From Fibrobacter sp. UWH6 (lineage in GTDB: Bacteria; Fibrobacterota; Fibrobacteria; Fibrobacterales; Fibrobacteraceae), in the NCBI RefSeq assembly GCF_900142465.1, contig NZ_FRAX01000001.1, positions 248,001 through 312,000 of the forward strand: a stretch of 64,000 nucleotides of DNA, read 5' to 3'. The position numbers and the translations under genes were made by a program. This document shows, piece by piece, positions 17,619-26,031 of the stretch. Every line of letters begins with the position of its first letter. The stretch's first letter is position 1. The notes under the pieces were generated by a model that ran no database searches, had not been told where the DNA came from, and saw only the letters and a program-made list of their open reading frames with translations.

Positions 17619-18842
17619 TTATTTACAATAATCGTCTAATTGTTTCTTTAACGGCGTAAAGTTGATCTTCTTTATGACAGCAATAGTGGCATCCATTTCT
17701 CGTTTGCCGTTTTCATGGCCCGATGTAAGGAAAGTAATATTGTCTCCCTTTAGGGACAGATTCACGTCATAAGGTGTTGTGAACTTTCCCGGAACATATT
17801 CTATGGGTTTTCCTGCACTTGTTGAAATGTTTAATTTTAGAATGGGTGATTTTGCATCGGAATCAATAAAAATTGATTTTTTTGCCAACCCTTTTTCAAG
17901 GGCACTGCAAATCGTTGCGTCTTCCTTACATTGAACATTTATGTTGCAGCGGGTCTGGGAAACCTTGAAATCGATTTCAATTTTCTTGCGTAAGCCAGAT
18001 GCGGTGAGGTAATCTTCAGGCAGGTTTGGCTCGATTACAATGACAAAGGGACCTTTGTCGATGTCAATGTTTTTTATGTTGAATCTTGCGGTTCCGTCCT
18101 TTTGAGTTCGTCTTTCATCTAGAACTGTTCGCCCCTGTTTTGCGACGAGCGTGAAACCTTCGATGAATTCTTTTTCGTTAGATACCGTTACTTCAAGGGG
18201 CGAAATTTCAGGTTTTGACAGTTGTAGCGGTTGACTAGGACCTTCAAATTTTAATTTGGAAAGTTCACGGACGATGTCTGATTTTATTCCCTGGAGGTCA
18301 TGCTTTAAACGATGACTTTCGTTTATGGGGTATACCTTGCCCAGTTCATTGACCAGGACATTGTATTGCGCAGGAAGGGGTTTTGCTTTTTCGATGGCCT
18401 CGATTGCACTATCGAACCTTCCCTTGTTTAGTGCGTCCCTTGCCGTTTCTTCCAGTTTTGTAACGTCTAACTGGATAGATTTCATCTTGAATTGAATGTC
18501 TGCGGTGAATTCATCAAGGTCCAGTGTCGCCGTAGCCTTGAAACCTTTGGCGGCAGGTTCCTTTTTTACAACGACTCCCTTAACCTGGATGTCGCTGGAA
18601 ACCTTGCTGTTAGAGAGAAAACTTTCGCTGAAGGAACTCTCTTTTCCAGATGTAATTTCTTCCTTGTTTAAAGTCTGATTGACTTTGACTTGTGCAGAAA
18701 TTTGCTTTGCAACGCCTGCGATGGCGGCATTGTTTGCCTCTTCCTGGGATTCCTGCGAAGTGGCTGTATAGGTAATAATCTTGCCTGCCTGGGCGTAGGC
18801 GACAAGCATAGTACACAGCGCTACCATTTTAAGAGTCTTCAT
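17619..18842 (-). CDS. LPP20-like secreted protein
   Basis: 407 aa with a signal peptide (about 1-19, ends AYAQAG). Residues 20-120 resemble the LPP20/FlgT-N fold: an Ala/Gln-rich helix (EEANNAAIAGVAKQISAQVK), a strand-rich part with SSDIQVKGVVV, and ATATLDLDEF. A helical TPR-like piece (about 130-165) and two beta domains follow; two cysteines near 300-312 and another pair may form disulphides. It is coupled (ATGA, 4-nt overlap) to the DUF6175-like gene upstream. Probable periplasmic or outer-membrane-associated protein; the function is unknown. Confidence 0.7.
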   Translation of the reverse strand: MKTLKMVALCTMLVAYAQAGKIITYTATSQESQEEANNAAIAGVAKQISAQVKVNQTLNKEEITSGKESSFSESFLSNSKVSSDIQVKGVVVKKEPAAKGFKATATLDLDEFTADIQFKMKSIQLDVTKLEETARDALNKGRFDSAIEAIEKAKPLPAQYNVLVNELGKVYPINESHRLKHDLQGIKSDIVRELSKLKFEGPSQPLQLSKPEISPLEVTVSNEKEFIEGFTLVAKQGRTVLDERRTQKDGTARFNIKNIDIDKGPFVIVIEPNLPEDYLTASGLRKKIEIDFKVSQTRCNINVQCKEDATICSALEKGLAKKSIFIDSDAKSPILKLNISTSAGKPIEYVPGKFTTPYDVNLSLKGDNITFLTSGHENGKREMDATIAVIKKINFTPLKKQLDDYCK

Positions 18843-19843
18843 AGAACATCCATTATGATCAGCTTCTTGGTGATGTTGATCTTCTTTGTGGAGGCGGTTG
18901 ATTTTACGGCTTTGCGAATTTGGCTATAGACGTCGTTTACGTCGTCAGAGTCGCTGTAGACAACCATGTCGATGGTTTTGGCAGTCATGGTGTTGACTTT
19001 TGCCTTTTTGAACTTGGTTTTCACGTTCTGGACAATGTCCTCTTCAACATCCTCAATTTGGCTGTCGTCGTAATCGCCGCGGATGTTCATGATGACCTTG
19101 TATTTATTGCCTTCTCGAAGGTCATCGGCCCAGTAGGCGTAAATTTTGGATTCCAGTCCGGGCATGGCTTTTTTCGCGGCAGTTTTCAAATTTGCCTGCT
19201 GGTCAATTTTCTCCATTCTGCCGTGGCTGTCGATTGTGGAGTTCTGGGTTCCTAGAAGTCTAGCCGTTGAAGACTCGTAGGCGTTCAATTCTACGGTAAC
19301 AATACCACGGCGGTCTACAGAGCCTGAAAACTTGATGTAGACATCGGCATTGAGCACGAGACTGGCCAAGTAGGCCAAATCCTCATCGGAACTGGCCAGA
19401 CTGTTCTGTACCTGGATGACTTTATCTAGCGCTTCATTTCCTTCTAGATACTTGACTTCATACCGACGTTGAGTCAAGTATTCGTTAATTCCGTCCATGG
19501 CCGCCCTGGCAAGGGGATTGTTTGTTACAACTTGAAGACCGCTTAGCCCCTTAGAATTTAAGGCGGGAATGACCATAATGACCGGATGTGGAAAATCTTC
19601 GGGAATGGATGTTATGACCTGGGGCTGACTCTGGGGTTGATCCTTGGGAGCGTATTTTCCCTCATATTGGGAATAGCGATCTGTATGCTTGATTTCTCCA
19701 CCGCTTTTCTTGGCGGTTGAGGAGCCGTCTAATTCCTTATATGCGGAATTTGCGTTCTTACGTGTAGAAACCGTGCCGTTATCTGCTGCGGCAATCGATG
19801 CAAAAAGTACCAGAAATCCAATTGCGTAATTTACAAAGTTCAT
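18839..19843 (-). CDS. DUF6175-like secreted protein
   Basis: 334 aa from the ATG at 19843, where a signal peptide begins (MNFVNYAIGF, cleavage near ASIAAADNG). A TTG six codons upstream is possible but less likely. After a polar linker (about 20-80) comes FPHPVIMVIPALNSKG, then LARAAMDGINEYLTQRRYEV and LAYLASLVLNADVYIKFSG. This pattern I associate with DUF6175, found in Bacteroidota-type bacteria. The C-terminal part has ferredoxin-like alternating strands. It is co-transcribed with the LPP20-like gene. Role unknown, probably an outer-membrane or surface process. Confidence 0.65.
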   Translation of the reverse strand: MNFVNYAIGFLVLFASIAAADNGTVSTRKNANSAYKELDGSSTAKKSGGEIKHTDRYSQYEGKYAPKDQPQSQPQVITSIPEDFPHPVIMVIPALNSKGLSGLQVVTNNPLARAAMDGINEYLTQRRYEVKYLEGNEALDKVIQVQNSLASSDEDLAYLASLVLNADVYIKFSGSVDRRGIVTVELNAYESSTARLLGTQNSTIDSHGRMEKIDQQANLKTAAKKAMPGLESKIYAYWADDLREGNKYKVIMNIRGDYDDSQIEDVEEDIVQNVKTKFKKAKVNTMTAKTIDMVVYSDSDDVNDVYSQIRKAVKSTASTKKINITKKLIIMDVL

Positions 19844-20005
19844 ATGAATAAAATTACCCAATCATTTGGCATATGTCAAAGTGGAAGTAAACTTTTTTTA
19901 ATGAACAATGCGTTTTTTTAATGACAAGTATACCATTCCCTAAAAACACTATATATTTAAAACAGGTTTAATGGTTTAATAAAGACGTTGCATGAGGATG
20001 CTATA

Positions 20006-20641
20006 ATGGAAAAATGGTTTTGGCTTCCCGACTGGGCTTCGGATTTGAGTCTGTGGGAGGATGATCTTATCAGTGCAAATCCGGAGGCTGAACACGTCTT
20101 TGTCTCGTATGGAGACATGGTTTCCTGTTTAGACGGAATGTATGGCCTAAAGGGTCTTTCCGAGGCGACAACTGTTGTCGCTTGGGGGCTTGGCGCCTTG
20201 GCTTTGCTTAAGGATGCCAAGAATAAGCCTTGCGGTCAGAAGTGGATTCTTTTGTCGCCTTATGCAGATTTTTGTGATGAAGAAAGCAACTGGACCGATC
20301 AAACTTTGACTTTTATGGCCAGGCAGGTTCGAAATGCTGCTGAACCGACCTTGAATGCTTTTATGGAGTTCCTGGAAAATGAGTTTGGCGAATGGCAGGA
20401 TGAATGGTTCAGTGCCGCCTTGAAAATGGATAAAAACGCACTTGGTGATGGCTTGAATTATCTTGTGCGAAATAAAATTGATTCAAAAATTGAAGATAAC
20501 GGAGAAACAAAGGTCCTGTTTGGACGTATGAACCAGGCCGTCTTACCTAGTTTGACGTTGGGTTTGAAAGAATTCTTGCCCAATGCTGAATTTAAGGAAC
20601 GCCCCAAGGCCGGCCATTGGCCTCCGATGCTTATGCTTTAA
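20006..20641 (+). CDS. BioH/BioG-type alpha/beta-hydrolase homologue lacking the nucleophile
   Basis: 211 aa, from the ATG preceded by GAGG; an upstream in-frame TTG at 19988 is less likely. It starts with WFWLPDWASDLSLWEDDL, the W-based opening of BioH/BioG-like hydrolases. The nucleophile elbow reads VVAWGLGALALL: the expected Ser of GxSxG is Gly61. The C-terminal AGHWPPM keeps the catalytic-type His. The acid loop is not obvious. A non-catalytic or diverged homologue of pimeloyl-ACP esterase-type enzymes is the best call. It converges on lnt and overlaps its 3' end by 11 nt. A TATATTTA element lies at 19952-19959. Confidence 0.7.
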   Translation: MEKWFWLPDWASDLSLWEDDLISANPEAEHVFVSYGDMVSCLDGMYGLKGLSEATTVVAWGLGALALLKDAKNKPCGQKWILLSPYADFCDEESNWTDQTLTFMARQVRNAAEPTLNAFMEFLENEFGEWQDEWFSAALKMDKNALGDGLNYLVRNKIDSKIEDNGETKVLFGRMNQAVLPSLTLGLKEFLPNAEFKERPKAGHWPPMLML

Positions 20642-22574
20642 TTTTACGAAAGCAACGGCAGTTTAATGTCAGGGCGATAATCAAGTACGCCAGGAAGAAT
20701 ATTAAAAGGCCTGTTTCTACATGATCGCCGATGTGGCTATATAAGGTATCTCTTGTTTTAAGAGGTACCTTTCTCTGTATGACGGCATCGGTGAAAAGTT
20801 TAGTGTTTAGATCGAAGTGCCCATATTGGTCGATGAATACAGAAACACCGCTGTTGGCCAATCTTGCTACGGGCATTCCATTTTCTATGGCGCGGTAGCG
20901 AACCAGGTTCAAGTGCTGGTAGGGGGCCGTACTTCTGCCGAACCAACCGTCATTGGTGATGTTCACCATAAGGCGGGAACCGCTGCGGATGGCTTCTCGA
21001 ATTAAATCACCAAAAATGGCGTCATAGCAAATGTATGGAGTCCAGTCGTAAGGTCCGTATACGGGGGTTTCCTTGCCAGGAACAAAATCACCTTCGCCCA
21101 GGTCCACATAATTCAAAATGGGGAATATATCGTCAAAGGGGATTCTTTCGCTGAAAGGTACCAAATGCTTCTTGATATATCGGCTGTATCCCGATTCGCC
21201 GGGTCTGAACAGGAAAGAGGCGTTATAAATGTCAAACTTGCGAATGCTGCCAGGAGGGTTTCTTTTATAATCTAGGGCTCCGGTCATCAGTTGTGCGTTT
21301 TTCAGTGTGGCCGTCTTGTTGAGGAGTCGGATGACTGCGGGCTGCCTTCTGATGTGGTCGGGAATGGCGGTCTCTGCGAGGACGATAAGGTTTGCTCCCG
21401 CACGCACGCTGTCGTTTACCATGCCGATTGTCTTGTTGACGATGGAGTCAAAACGGTCCTTGCTCCATTTGGCACCTTGGGCGATACTGGGCTGGACCAG
21501 GGCAATTGATGGATTTTCGGGGGAATCAGCGTTGTTGAAAGGTTGGGCTTCCTTTGAAGAAAGAACAATTGAACCCTGAATTAGAAGCAGTATGAAAATG
21601 ACTGCGGGAACCGAGAAAATGGGAAGTGCCTTTTTGAGATTTTTGCAGTTGGCCAAGGCATGGGCGACGGCCTGGTTGGAGGCAACGACCATGATCGTGT
21701 AACCAAAGATGCCGACCCAAGGGAGCATTTGCAGAAGTTCCAGATGGTTTCCGAAGGTGTAACCTAGGTGGCTCCATGGAAAACTGAAATCCCCTCGGGT
21801 ACGAGTCATTTCAAGACCTGCGTAAAATACGGGGAAAAGGGGGAGCAGTAAACGATGGCCTTTGATGGAGGCCTTTGCTGCTAGAGTGTAGACGTACGCG
21901 GCAAGAACGTTGTATATGCTGAAGTAGGCGATGAGTAGGAACAGTCCGAACAATATCAATCCCGACGGAGCTGTTTCTACATGCATTACATTGTAAATCC
22001 AGTAGTAGTTGATTGTATTGTATAGGATGGCTGACCAGAATGTGGCGAACAGGGCCTGTTGCCTTCCGTAACGGTTAAGGACTATAAACCAGGGAACTAG
22101 CTGCAATAACGCTGCCGGGCCAAGGGGCATGGGTGGGTAGGCGAACGCATAAAGTCCCCAGGAGAAAGTACATAGCATCAAGGCGGTTCGTGAATCCTGT
22201 TCCTTGATTCTGCGTATGTTCCAGCGGAAAAAATTGACTAGCCAGAACAGGCCGACTGGGCAGAACGTCATGGCGATCTGGACGATACCAGCATGGCCGG
22301 CTCCATTATAGTTGGCAGTATTGTAGTCTATGGCCAGATTTAAAAAGGATAGGACGCTGTACGTGTAAATCCAACGAGTAAAGTTCTTTCGGATTGTTTT
22401 GACAAAAAGAAACGGAAGTGCCAATATAAAGGGAATACACTGGATGTTCTGGGTGTAGAGTCCAGGTTCGTCAGCCCTTGCTGCAAAAATAATGATTTCA
22501 GCAATGAAGGTTACCGCAGCGTAAATCTTGTAGGCTTTCGGCAATTCGCAAATATATCGTTTGACCTTTTCCAT
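20631..22574 (-). CDS. lnt: Apolipoprotein N-acyltransferase
   Basis: 647 aa membrane enzyme that N-acylates the lipoprotein N-terminal Cys in the inner membrane. The nitrilase-fold periplasmic domain (about 353-600) holds the triad Glu401 (VLAETAIP), Lys469 (YIKKHLVPFSERIPF) and Cys516 (YICYDAIFGD). The protein is about 130 aa longer than typical Lnt because of additional hydrophobic segments at the N-terminus (about 17-120). The start is 11 nt after rsmI. The presence of many lipoproteins in the window fits. Co-transcribed with a lipoprotein gene and rsmI. Confidence 0.95.
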   Translation of the reverse strand: MEKVKRYICELPKAYKIYAAVTFIAEIIIFAARADEPGLYTQNIQCIPFILALPFLFVKTIRKNFTRWIYTYSVLSFLNLAIDYNTANYNGAGHAGIVQIAMTFCPVGLFWLVNFFRWNIRRIKEQDSRTALMLCTFSWGLYAFAYPPMPLGPAALLQLVPWFIVLNRYGRQQALFATFWSAILYNTINYYWIYNVMHVETAPSGLILFGLFLLIAYFSIYNVLAAYVYTLAAKASIKGHRLLLPLFPVFYAGLEMTRTRGDFSFPWSHLGYTFGNHLELLQMLPWVGIFGYTIMVVASNQAVAHALANCKNLKKALPIFSVPAVIFILLLIQGSIVLSSKEAQPFNNADSPENPSIALVQPSIAQGAKWSKDRFDSIVNKTIGMVNDSVRAGANLIVLAETAIPDHIRRQPAVIRLLNKTATLKNAQLMTGALDYKRNPPGSIRKFDIYNASFLFRPGESGYSRYIKKHLVPFSERIPFDDIFPILNYVDLGEGDFVPGKETPVYGPYDWTPYICYDAIFGDLIREAIRSGSRLMVNITNDGWFGRSTAPYQHLNLVRYRAIENGMPVARLANSGVSVFIDQYGHFDLNTKLFTDAVIQRKVPLKTRDTLYSHIGDHVETGLLIFFLAYLIIALTLNCRCFRKIKA

Positions 22575-22585
22575 GAAAAAACTCG

Positions 22586-23272
22586 TTAAAGACCGCTCTT
22601 GTCCTGAGGGTTGAAAACTAATACGAATTCGCCTTTGGGCGGATGACTTTTAAAGTGGGCAGAAATTTCTGTCGGCGTCCCAATAAGATGTTCCTCGAAC
22701 TTCTTGGTCAATTCTCGCATGAGGGCGATCTTGATGTCTCCGAATACGAGCTTGATTTCTTCGACGAACTTGTCGATGTTGTGGGGGCTGGCGTAAAAAA
22801 TCTGGGTCGCTTCCTCATCCTTCAGTTTTTCTAGTAAGTGGATGCGCTGGGCGCTCTTCTTAGGGGAGAAATACTGGAATGCAAAATGGTCGGTAGGCAT
22901 ACCGCTACTGATCAGGGCGGTAATCATGGCGCAGGGGCCGGGGATGGCTCGAACGTCGATTCCTTCACGGACACATTCTCTAACTAGGTTAAATGCCGGG
23001 TCGGCTACGCCTGGGGTTCCTGCGTCGCTTATCAGCGCAATGTCGCCCTCGTTTTTTAGAAATTCAACGTACTTGGGCGTGACCTTTTCCTTGTTGAAAT
23101 CGTGATAAGGTTCCATGGTCGTGTTGATGCCGTAGGCATCGAACAGGATTCGGCTGTGACGGGTATCTTCTGCCAGAACCAGAGGAACTTCCTTGAGAAT
23201 ACGGACTGCTCGATAGGTGATGTCTTCCATGTTGCCGATGGGAGTCGCGACAATGTATAGTGTATGAGCCAT
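22586..23272 (-). CDS. rsmI: 16S rRNA 2'-O-ribose C1402 methyltransferase
   Basis: 228 aa tetrapyrrole-methylase-fold SAM enzyme. Family marks are LYIVATPIGNMEDITYRAVRIL, VLAEDTRHSRILF, ISDAGTPGVADPAF and the proline-rich GPCAMITALISSGMPTDHFAF. It is somewhat shorter than the E. coli enzyme because the C-terminal extension is missing, as in many species. It methylates C1402 of 16S rRNA with RsmH. It is the middle gene of lipoprotein-rsmI-lnt. Confidence 0.95.
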   Translation of the reverse strand: MAHTLYIVATPIGNMEDITYRAVRILKEVPLVLAEDTRHSRILFDAYGINTTMEPYHDFNKEKVTPKYVEFLKNEGDIALISDAGTPGVADPAFNLVRECVREGIDVRAIPGPCAMITALISSGMPTDHFAFQYFSPKKSAQRIHLLEKLKDEEATQIFYASPHNIDKFVEEIKLVFGDIKIALMRELTKKFEEHLIGTPTEISAHFKSHPPKGEFVLVFNPQDKSGL

Positions 23273-23283
23273 GGTAAAAATCT

Positions 23284-23880
23284 TTATAATGAGGTGTTGT
23301 AGCTGAGTACGGAATTTAAATCTGCTTGACGGGAACCCTGTAACTCGAAGCGGAGCCTCTGAATTAATTTGCGGTGCATTTCCTTGGCGGCGTTGTTAAT
23401 CAGGTCGCTTCGCATGCGGCCGTATACGGTGGCCTTGATCTGTTCCTGTTCCGAAAATTCAACGTGCTTGACCAGAGTGCCATTGCAGAAAATGCGGGCG
23501 CGGAGGGTAAAGCTTAAGGTTTCATCTACAGGGAGGATTGGCCAAAAGGGGATAATCACGGCTCCCAAAGTCCATGAACTCGGGGCCGATTCCTGCTTGA
23601 CTGATGCGATGATTTCGGCGTTGCCTCGGCACGAATTTCTTGGATAATCCTCTGGCGTTGCCGCTGCCGTGTAAGCACGTAGCAAATCTTGGCTTAATTC
23701 CAGGCTGTCTCCGCCATAAACGAAGGGAATATTTCCAAAGAAACTGAACTTTTCCTGAGTTAAGGGAATGTTCTCTAGATTTCCTTGTTGCAGATTTACG
23801 GAACAGCCCGATAAAAAGGCCAACAGTATCGTAGCGATCAAAACGCTGATTTTTCTTTTGCTTCTCGTGTAAAACATCAT
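23284..23880 (-). CDS. Putative outer-membrane lipoprotein
   Basis: 198 aa. A basic N-terminus is followed by a hydrophobic stretch and a lipobox, FLSGC (Cys at about residue 26). The rest is a small soluble domain with a SWTLGAVIIPFWPILP segment that looks like an amphipathic or membrane-touching loop. No family is recognised. It heads the operon with rsmI and lnt, 11 nt before rsmI. The TATCTTTA at 23884-23891 (complement) ends only 3 nt before the first ATG, so the mRNA may have no leader. Confidence 0.8.
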   Translation of the reverse strand: MMFYTRSKRKISVLIATILLAFLSGCSVNLQQGNLENIPLTQEKFSFFGNIPFVYGGDSLELSQDLLRAYTAAATPEDYPRNSCRGNAEIIASVKQESAPSSWTLGAVIIPFWPILPVDETLSFTLRARIFCNGTLVKHVEFSEQEQIKATVYGRMRSDLINNAAKEMHRKLIQRLRFELQGSRQADLNSVLSYNTSL

Positions 23881-23932
23881 TTGTAAAGATACAAAAGTAT
23901 GGGAGTTCCTATTGTTTTATTAAATTGCGGAT
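23881..23932. promoter_or_regulatory. 52-nt divergent promoter region with two start-proximal elements
   Basis: The complement holds TATCTTTA (23884-23891), 3 nt from the lipoprotein ATG. The plus strand holds TAAATTGC (23921-23928), 4 nt from the lpxH ATG. There is no room for a leader with a ribosome-binding site on either side and none is seen. Confidence 0.5.
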
Positions 23933-24655
23933 ATGGATTTACCAGTAGTCTTTATATCTGATGCCCATCTGGGTGTGAACACTCCGTTCTGTGTTGCTAA
24001 TCGCGAAGAGAAACTTGTGCAGTTTTTAAATCAGCTACGCGGTAAAATTTCTCACTTGGTCATTGCGGGCGACCTGTTTGAATTCTGGTTTGAGTATAGA
24101 GATTACGTTTGCCGAAACCATTTTGAACTGTATTTTTCTCTTCGGGAATTGGTGAAATCCGGTGTGGAAGTTCATCTTCTTCAGGGAAATCATGATTTTG
24201 CCTATGAGGATTTCTTCCCCAAAACGCTGGGCGTTCAAGTCCATAAGCAGGTTATTCTTGAGGTTCAGGGGAAAAGGGTCCTCTGTTGCCATGGCGATGG
24301 CGTTGCCAAGTCTGATAAGGGTTATCGCGTCATGCGAAAAATCCTTGATTTTCCGCTAAACCGCAAACTTTTTAAGTTGATCCATCCGGATTGGGGGATG
24401 AGTCTCGCTCGATTTGTTGGCAGTAGTAGCCGCAAGGCTGGCGAAACAAGAGTCATCAATATGGACGAGTATCTGGAATGGGCCGGCGGCGCTATGAAAA
24501 AGAACTGCTGTGACTACTGCGTTCTGGGGCATCACCATATAGCGGGAGTATGGCCTGTTAAGAATGGTGTTGTCGCTTCTGCCGGGGACTGGATGAAAAA
24601 ACTCACCTACGTCCAGATGGAAGCAGGTGAGTTAGTTTTAAAGGATTTTTTGTAG
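23933..24655 (+). CDS. lpxH: UDP-2,3-diacylglucosamine diphosphatase-like metallophosphoesterase
   Basis: 240 aa calcineurin-like phosphoesterase. Metal ligands are SDAHLG (Asp10, His12), AGDLFEFWF (Asp47), QGNHDF (Asn86, His87), CCHGDG and LGHHHIA. The GDLFEFWFEYRD block and overall length match LpxH-type enzymes, which make lipid X in lipid A synthesis at the inner-membrane face. It lies divergent from the lipoprotein-rsmI-lnt operon, another envelope cluster. LpxG/LpxI replacements do not look like this. The exact substrate is inferred from the family. Confidence 0.85.
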   Translation: MDLPVVFISDAHLGVNTPFCVANREEKLVQFLNQLRGKISHLVIAGDLFEFWFEYRDYVCRNHFELYFSLRELVKSGVEVHLLQGNHDFAYEDFFPKTLGVQVHKQVILEVQGKRVLCCHGDGVAKSDKGYRVMRKILDFPLNRKLFKLIHPDWGMSLARFVGSSSRKAGETRVINMDEYLEWAGGAMKKNCCDYCVLGHHHIAGVWPVKNGVVASAGDWMKKLTYVQMEAGELVLKDFL

Positions 24656-24659
24656 GGGC

Positions 24660-25103
24660 TTAGTTCCCGTTGAAGGCGTCTGCGCGACTCTCTGTGGAAT
24701 GCATCATCTTCTTGCTAGAGTTTGAACCCCAAATCTTGGCGACGAGATCCATGCTAGCAAAGCTATCCCAGTAAGCGTCTACCCAGCACCAATGGTGAAC
24801 TTCGCCCTTGGCGTCGGTGATAGTCCAATTCTTGAGCGCTGAAAAAGTCATCACAATCGGATCGGGCTTGCTGGAAAATCCATAACTGTTGGTTTCTTCG
24901 GGAAGCTCTATAGTTATGGTCCAGGCGTTTCCGTCGGTCCTCTTGAAAATGAAAACATTCAGTGCGATAATAACCGCGAGGGCTATAAGTGCGCCTCTAA
25001 AGTTCTTTTTCGTGAGAAAAAAGATGCAAAGAAGCGCGAGGAGCACGCAAATGGCTCCAAAGTTATAGTGTACGGTATAAAATGCCTTAAGAACATCTAT
25101 CAT
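24660..25103 (-). CDS. Small membrane protein of unknown function
   Basis: 147 aa. Two hydrophobic segments (about 14-31 and 38-54) are followed by a soluble, probably extracytoplasmic domain with TWTITIELPEE-like strands (WTITIELPEETNSYGFSSKP). No family is recognised. It begins 21 nt after the AbrB-like gene on the same strand, so the two are likely co-transcribed. Its stop is 4 nt from the convergent lpxH stop. Confidence 0.7.
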   Translation of the reverse strand: MIDVLKAFYTVHYNFGAICVLLALLCIFFLTKKNFRGALIALAVIIALNVFIFKRTDGNAWTITIELPEETNSYGFSSKPDPIVMTFSALKNWTITDAKGEVHHWCWVDAYWDSFASMDLVAKIWGSNSSKKMMHSTESRADAFNGN

Positions 25104-25124
25104 GACGATCCCCTCGCTTAAGGC

Positions 25125-25877
25125 TTACTTCTTGTTAGCCTTTGCTGCCGCTCTCTGTTCTGCGACCAGGGAGGCAACGCTGAAGGACAGGACCTTGCCT
25201 TCGATCTTGCATTCGGTGCGGTAGCTCTGTCTCGGGAGAGCGATTCCATGAGAAGAAAGAGTTCCCATGAAGGAGGCGTTTGCGTGGCTAGCGATAGTAC
25301 GAACGTTGATGAATCCCTTGTCCTTGCTGAAAGTCAGGGAGAACACCTTCTTGGTCTTGTCGTATTCTGCAACCATGGTCTTGTTTACGGCCGTGTTGAC
25401 TGCATTCTTGGAGTTGCGGTCGAAAATGATGGTTCCACGGGAGTCGATGGAGAGCATGGTCTTGTTTGCAACAGAGTTACGGCATGCGATAAGCTTCCAT
25501 TCGCCCTTCTTCTTGGAGGAGGCGTTCTTGCTGGTGAAGATGTACTTGTTGCCTTCCTTTTCCAGGATGTAGGGGCCAGTTACGATCTTTTCGCCGATGG
25601 CGTTAAGGGCACCCTTGAAATACAGGAACTTGGACTTGGAACCGTTGACACCCAGAATGAAGCGGAAAGAAGTAGCCTTTGCTTCCTTAACGGGAGTGAT
25701 AGCCACGCGCTTGCCTACCGGGTCAACTTCGATATCTGCATAGGGGCCAACATCGATTGTTTCGCCACGGGGACCAGTTGTCTGCTTGGCCATTTTGTCG
25801 AGTTTCATGGTTCGAATAGCTTCTGCCGGGAAGCGGATGAAGCCACGAATGTCCATTTTAACAATAATTCCGTCCAT
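25125..25877 (-). CDS. Protein with two AbrB/SpoVT-like half repeats
   Basis: 250 aa, no signal peptide. The N-terminal MDIRGFIRFPAEAIRTMKL followed by ADIEVDPVGKRVAITPV has the swapped-hairpin pattern of AbrB/SpoVT DNA-binding domains. A second, weaker copy begins near residue 140 (LSIDSRGTIIFDRNSKNAVN, then VAEYDKTKKVFSLTF). Each copy leads into a similar beta region (FRFILGVNGSKSKFLYFKG; IRTIASHANASFMGTLSSHG), so the protein is an internal duplication. AGAGG precedes the ATG. It may bind DNA or another ligand; neither is proven. Confidence 0.65.
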   Translation of the reverse strand: MDGIIVKMDIRGFIRFPAEAIRTMKLDKMAKQTTGPRGETIDVGPYADIEVDPVGKRVAITPVKEAKATSFRFILGVNGSKSKFLYFKGALNAIGEKIVTGPYILEKEGNKYIFTSKNASSKKKGEWKLIACRNSVANKTMLSIDSRGTIIFDRNSKNAVNTAVNKTMVAEYDKTKKVFSLTFSKDKGFINVRTIASHANASFMGTLSSHGIALPRQSYRTECKIEGKVLSFSVASLVAEQRAAAKANKK

Positions 25878-26031
25878 TATTACACCTCTTTTATTTGTTG
25901 TTTTGCTTGTAAATTAACAATTTTTAAACCTTAAATGCAATGATTATAAGAAAAAAAACAATAATGCTTGTTGTGAAGGCTACATTATGTAAGGTAAATC
26001 ACATAGATAACTGGGGAAAAACGCCTTTTTT
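25878..26031. other. AT-rich spacer between two minus-strand genes
   Basis: 154 nt with no gene. It contains the leader of the AbrB-like gene (AGAGGTG close to the start) and T-rich tracts after the hydrolase-like gene stop; no clear hairpin is seen. Confidence 0.4.
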
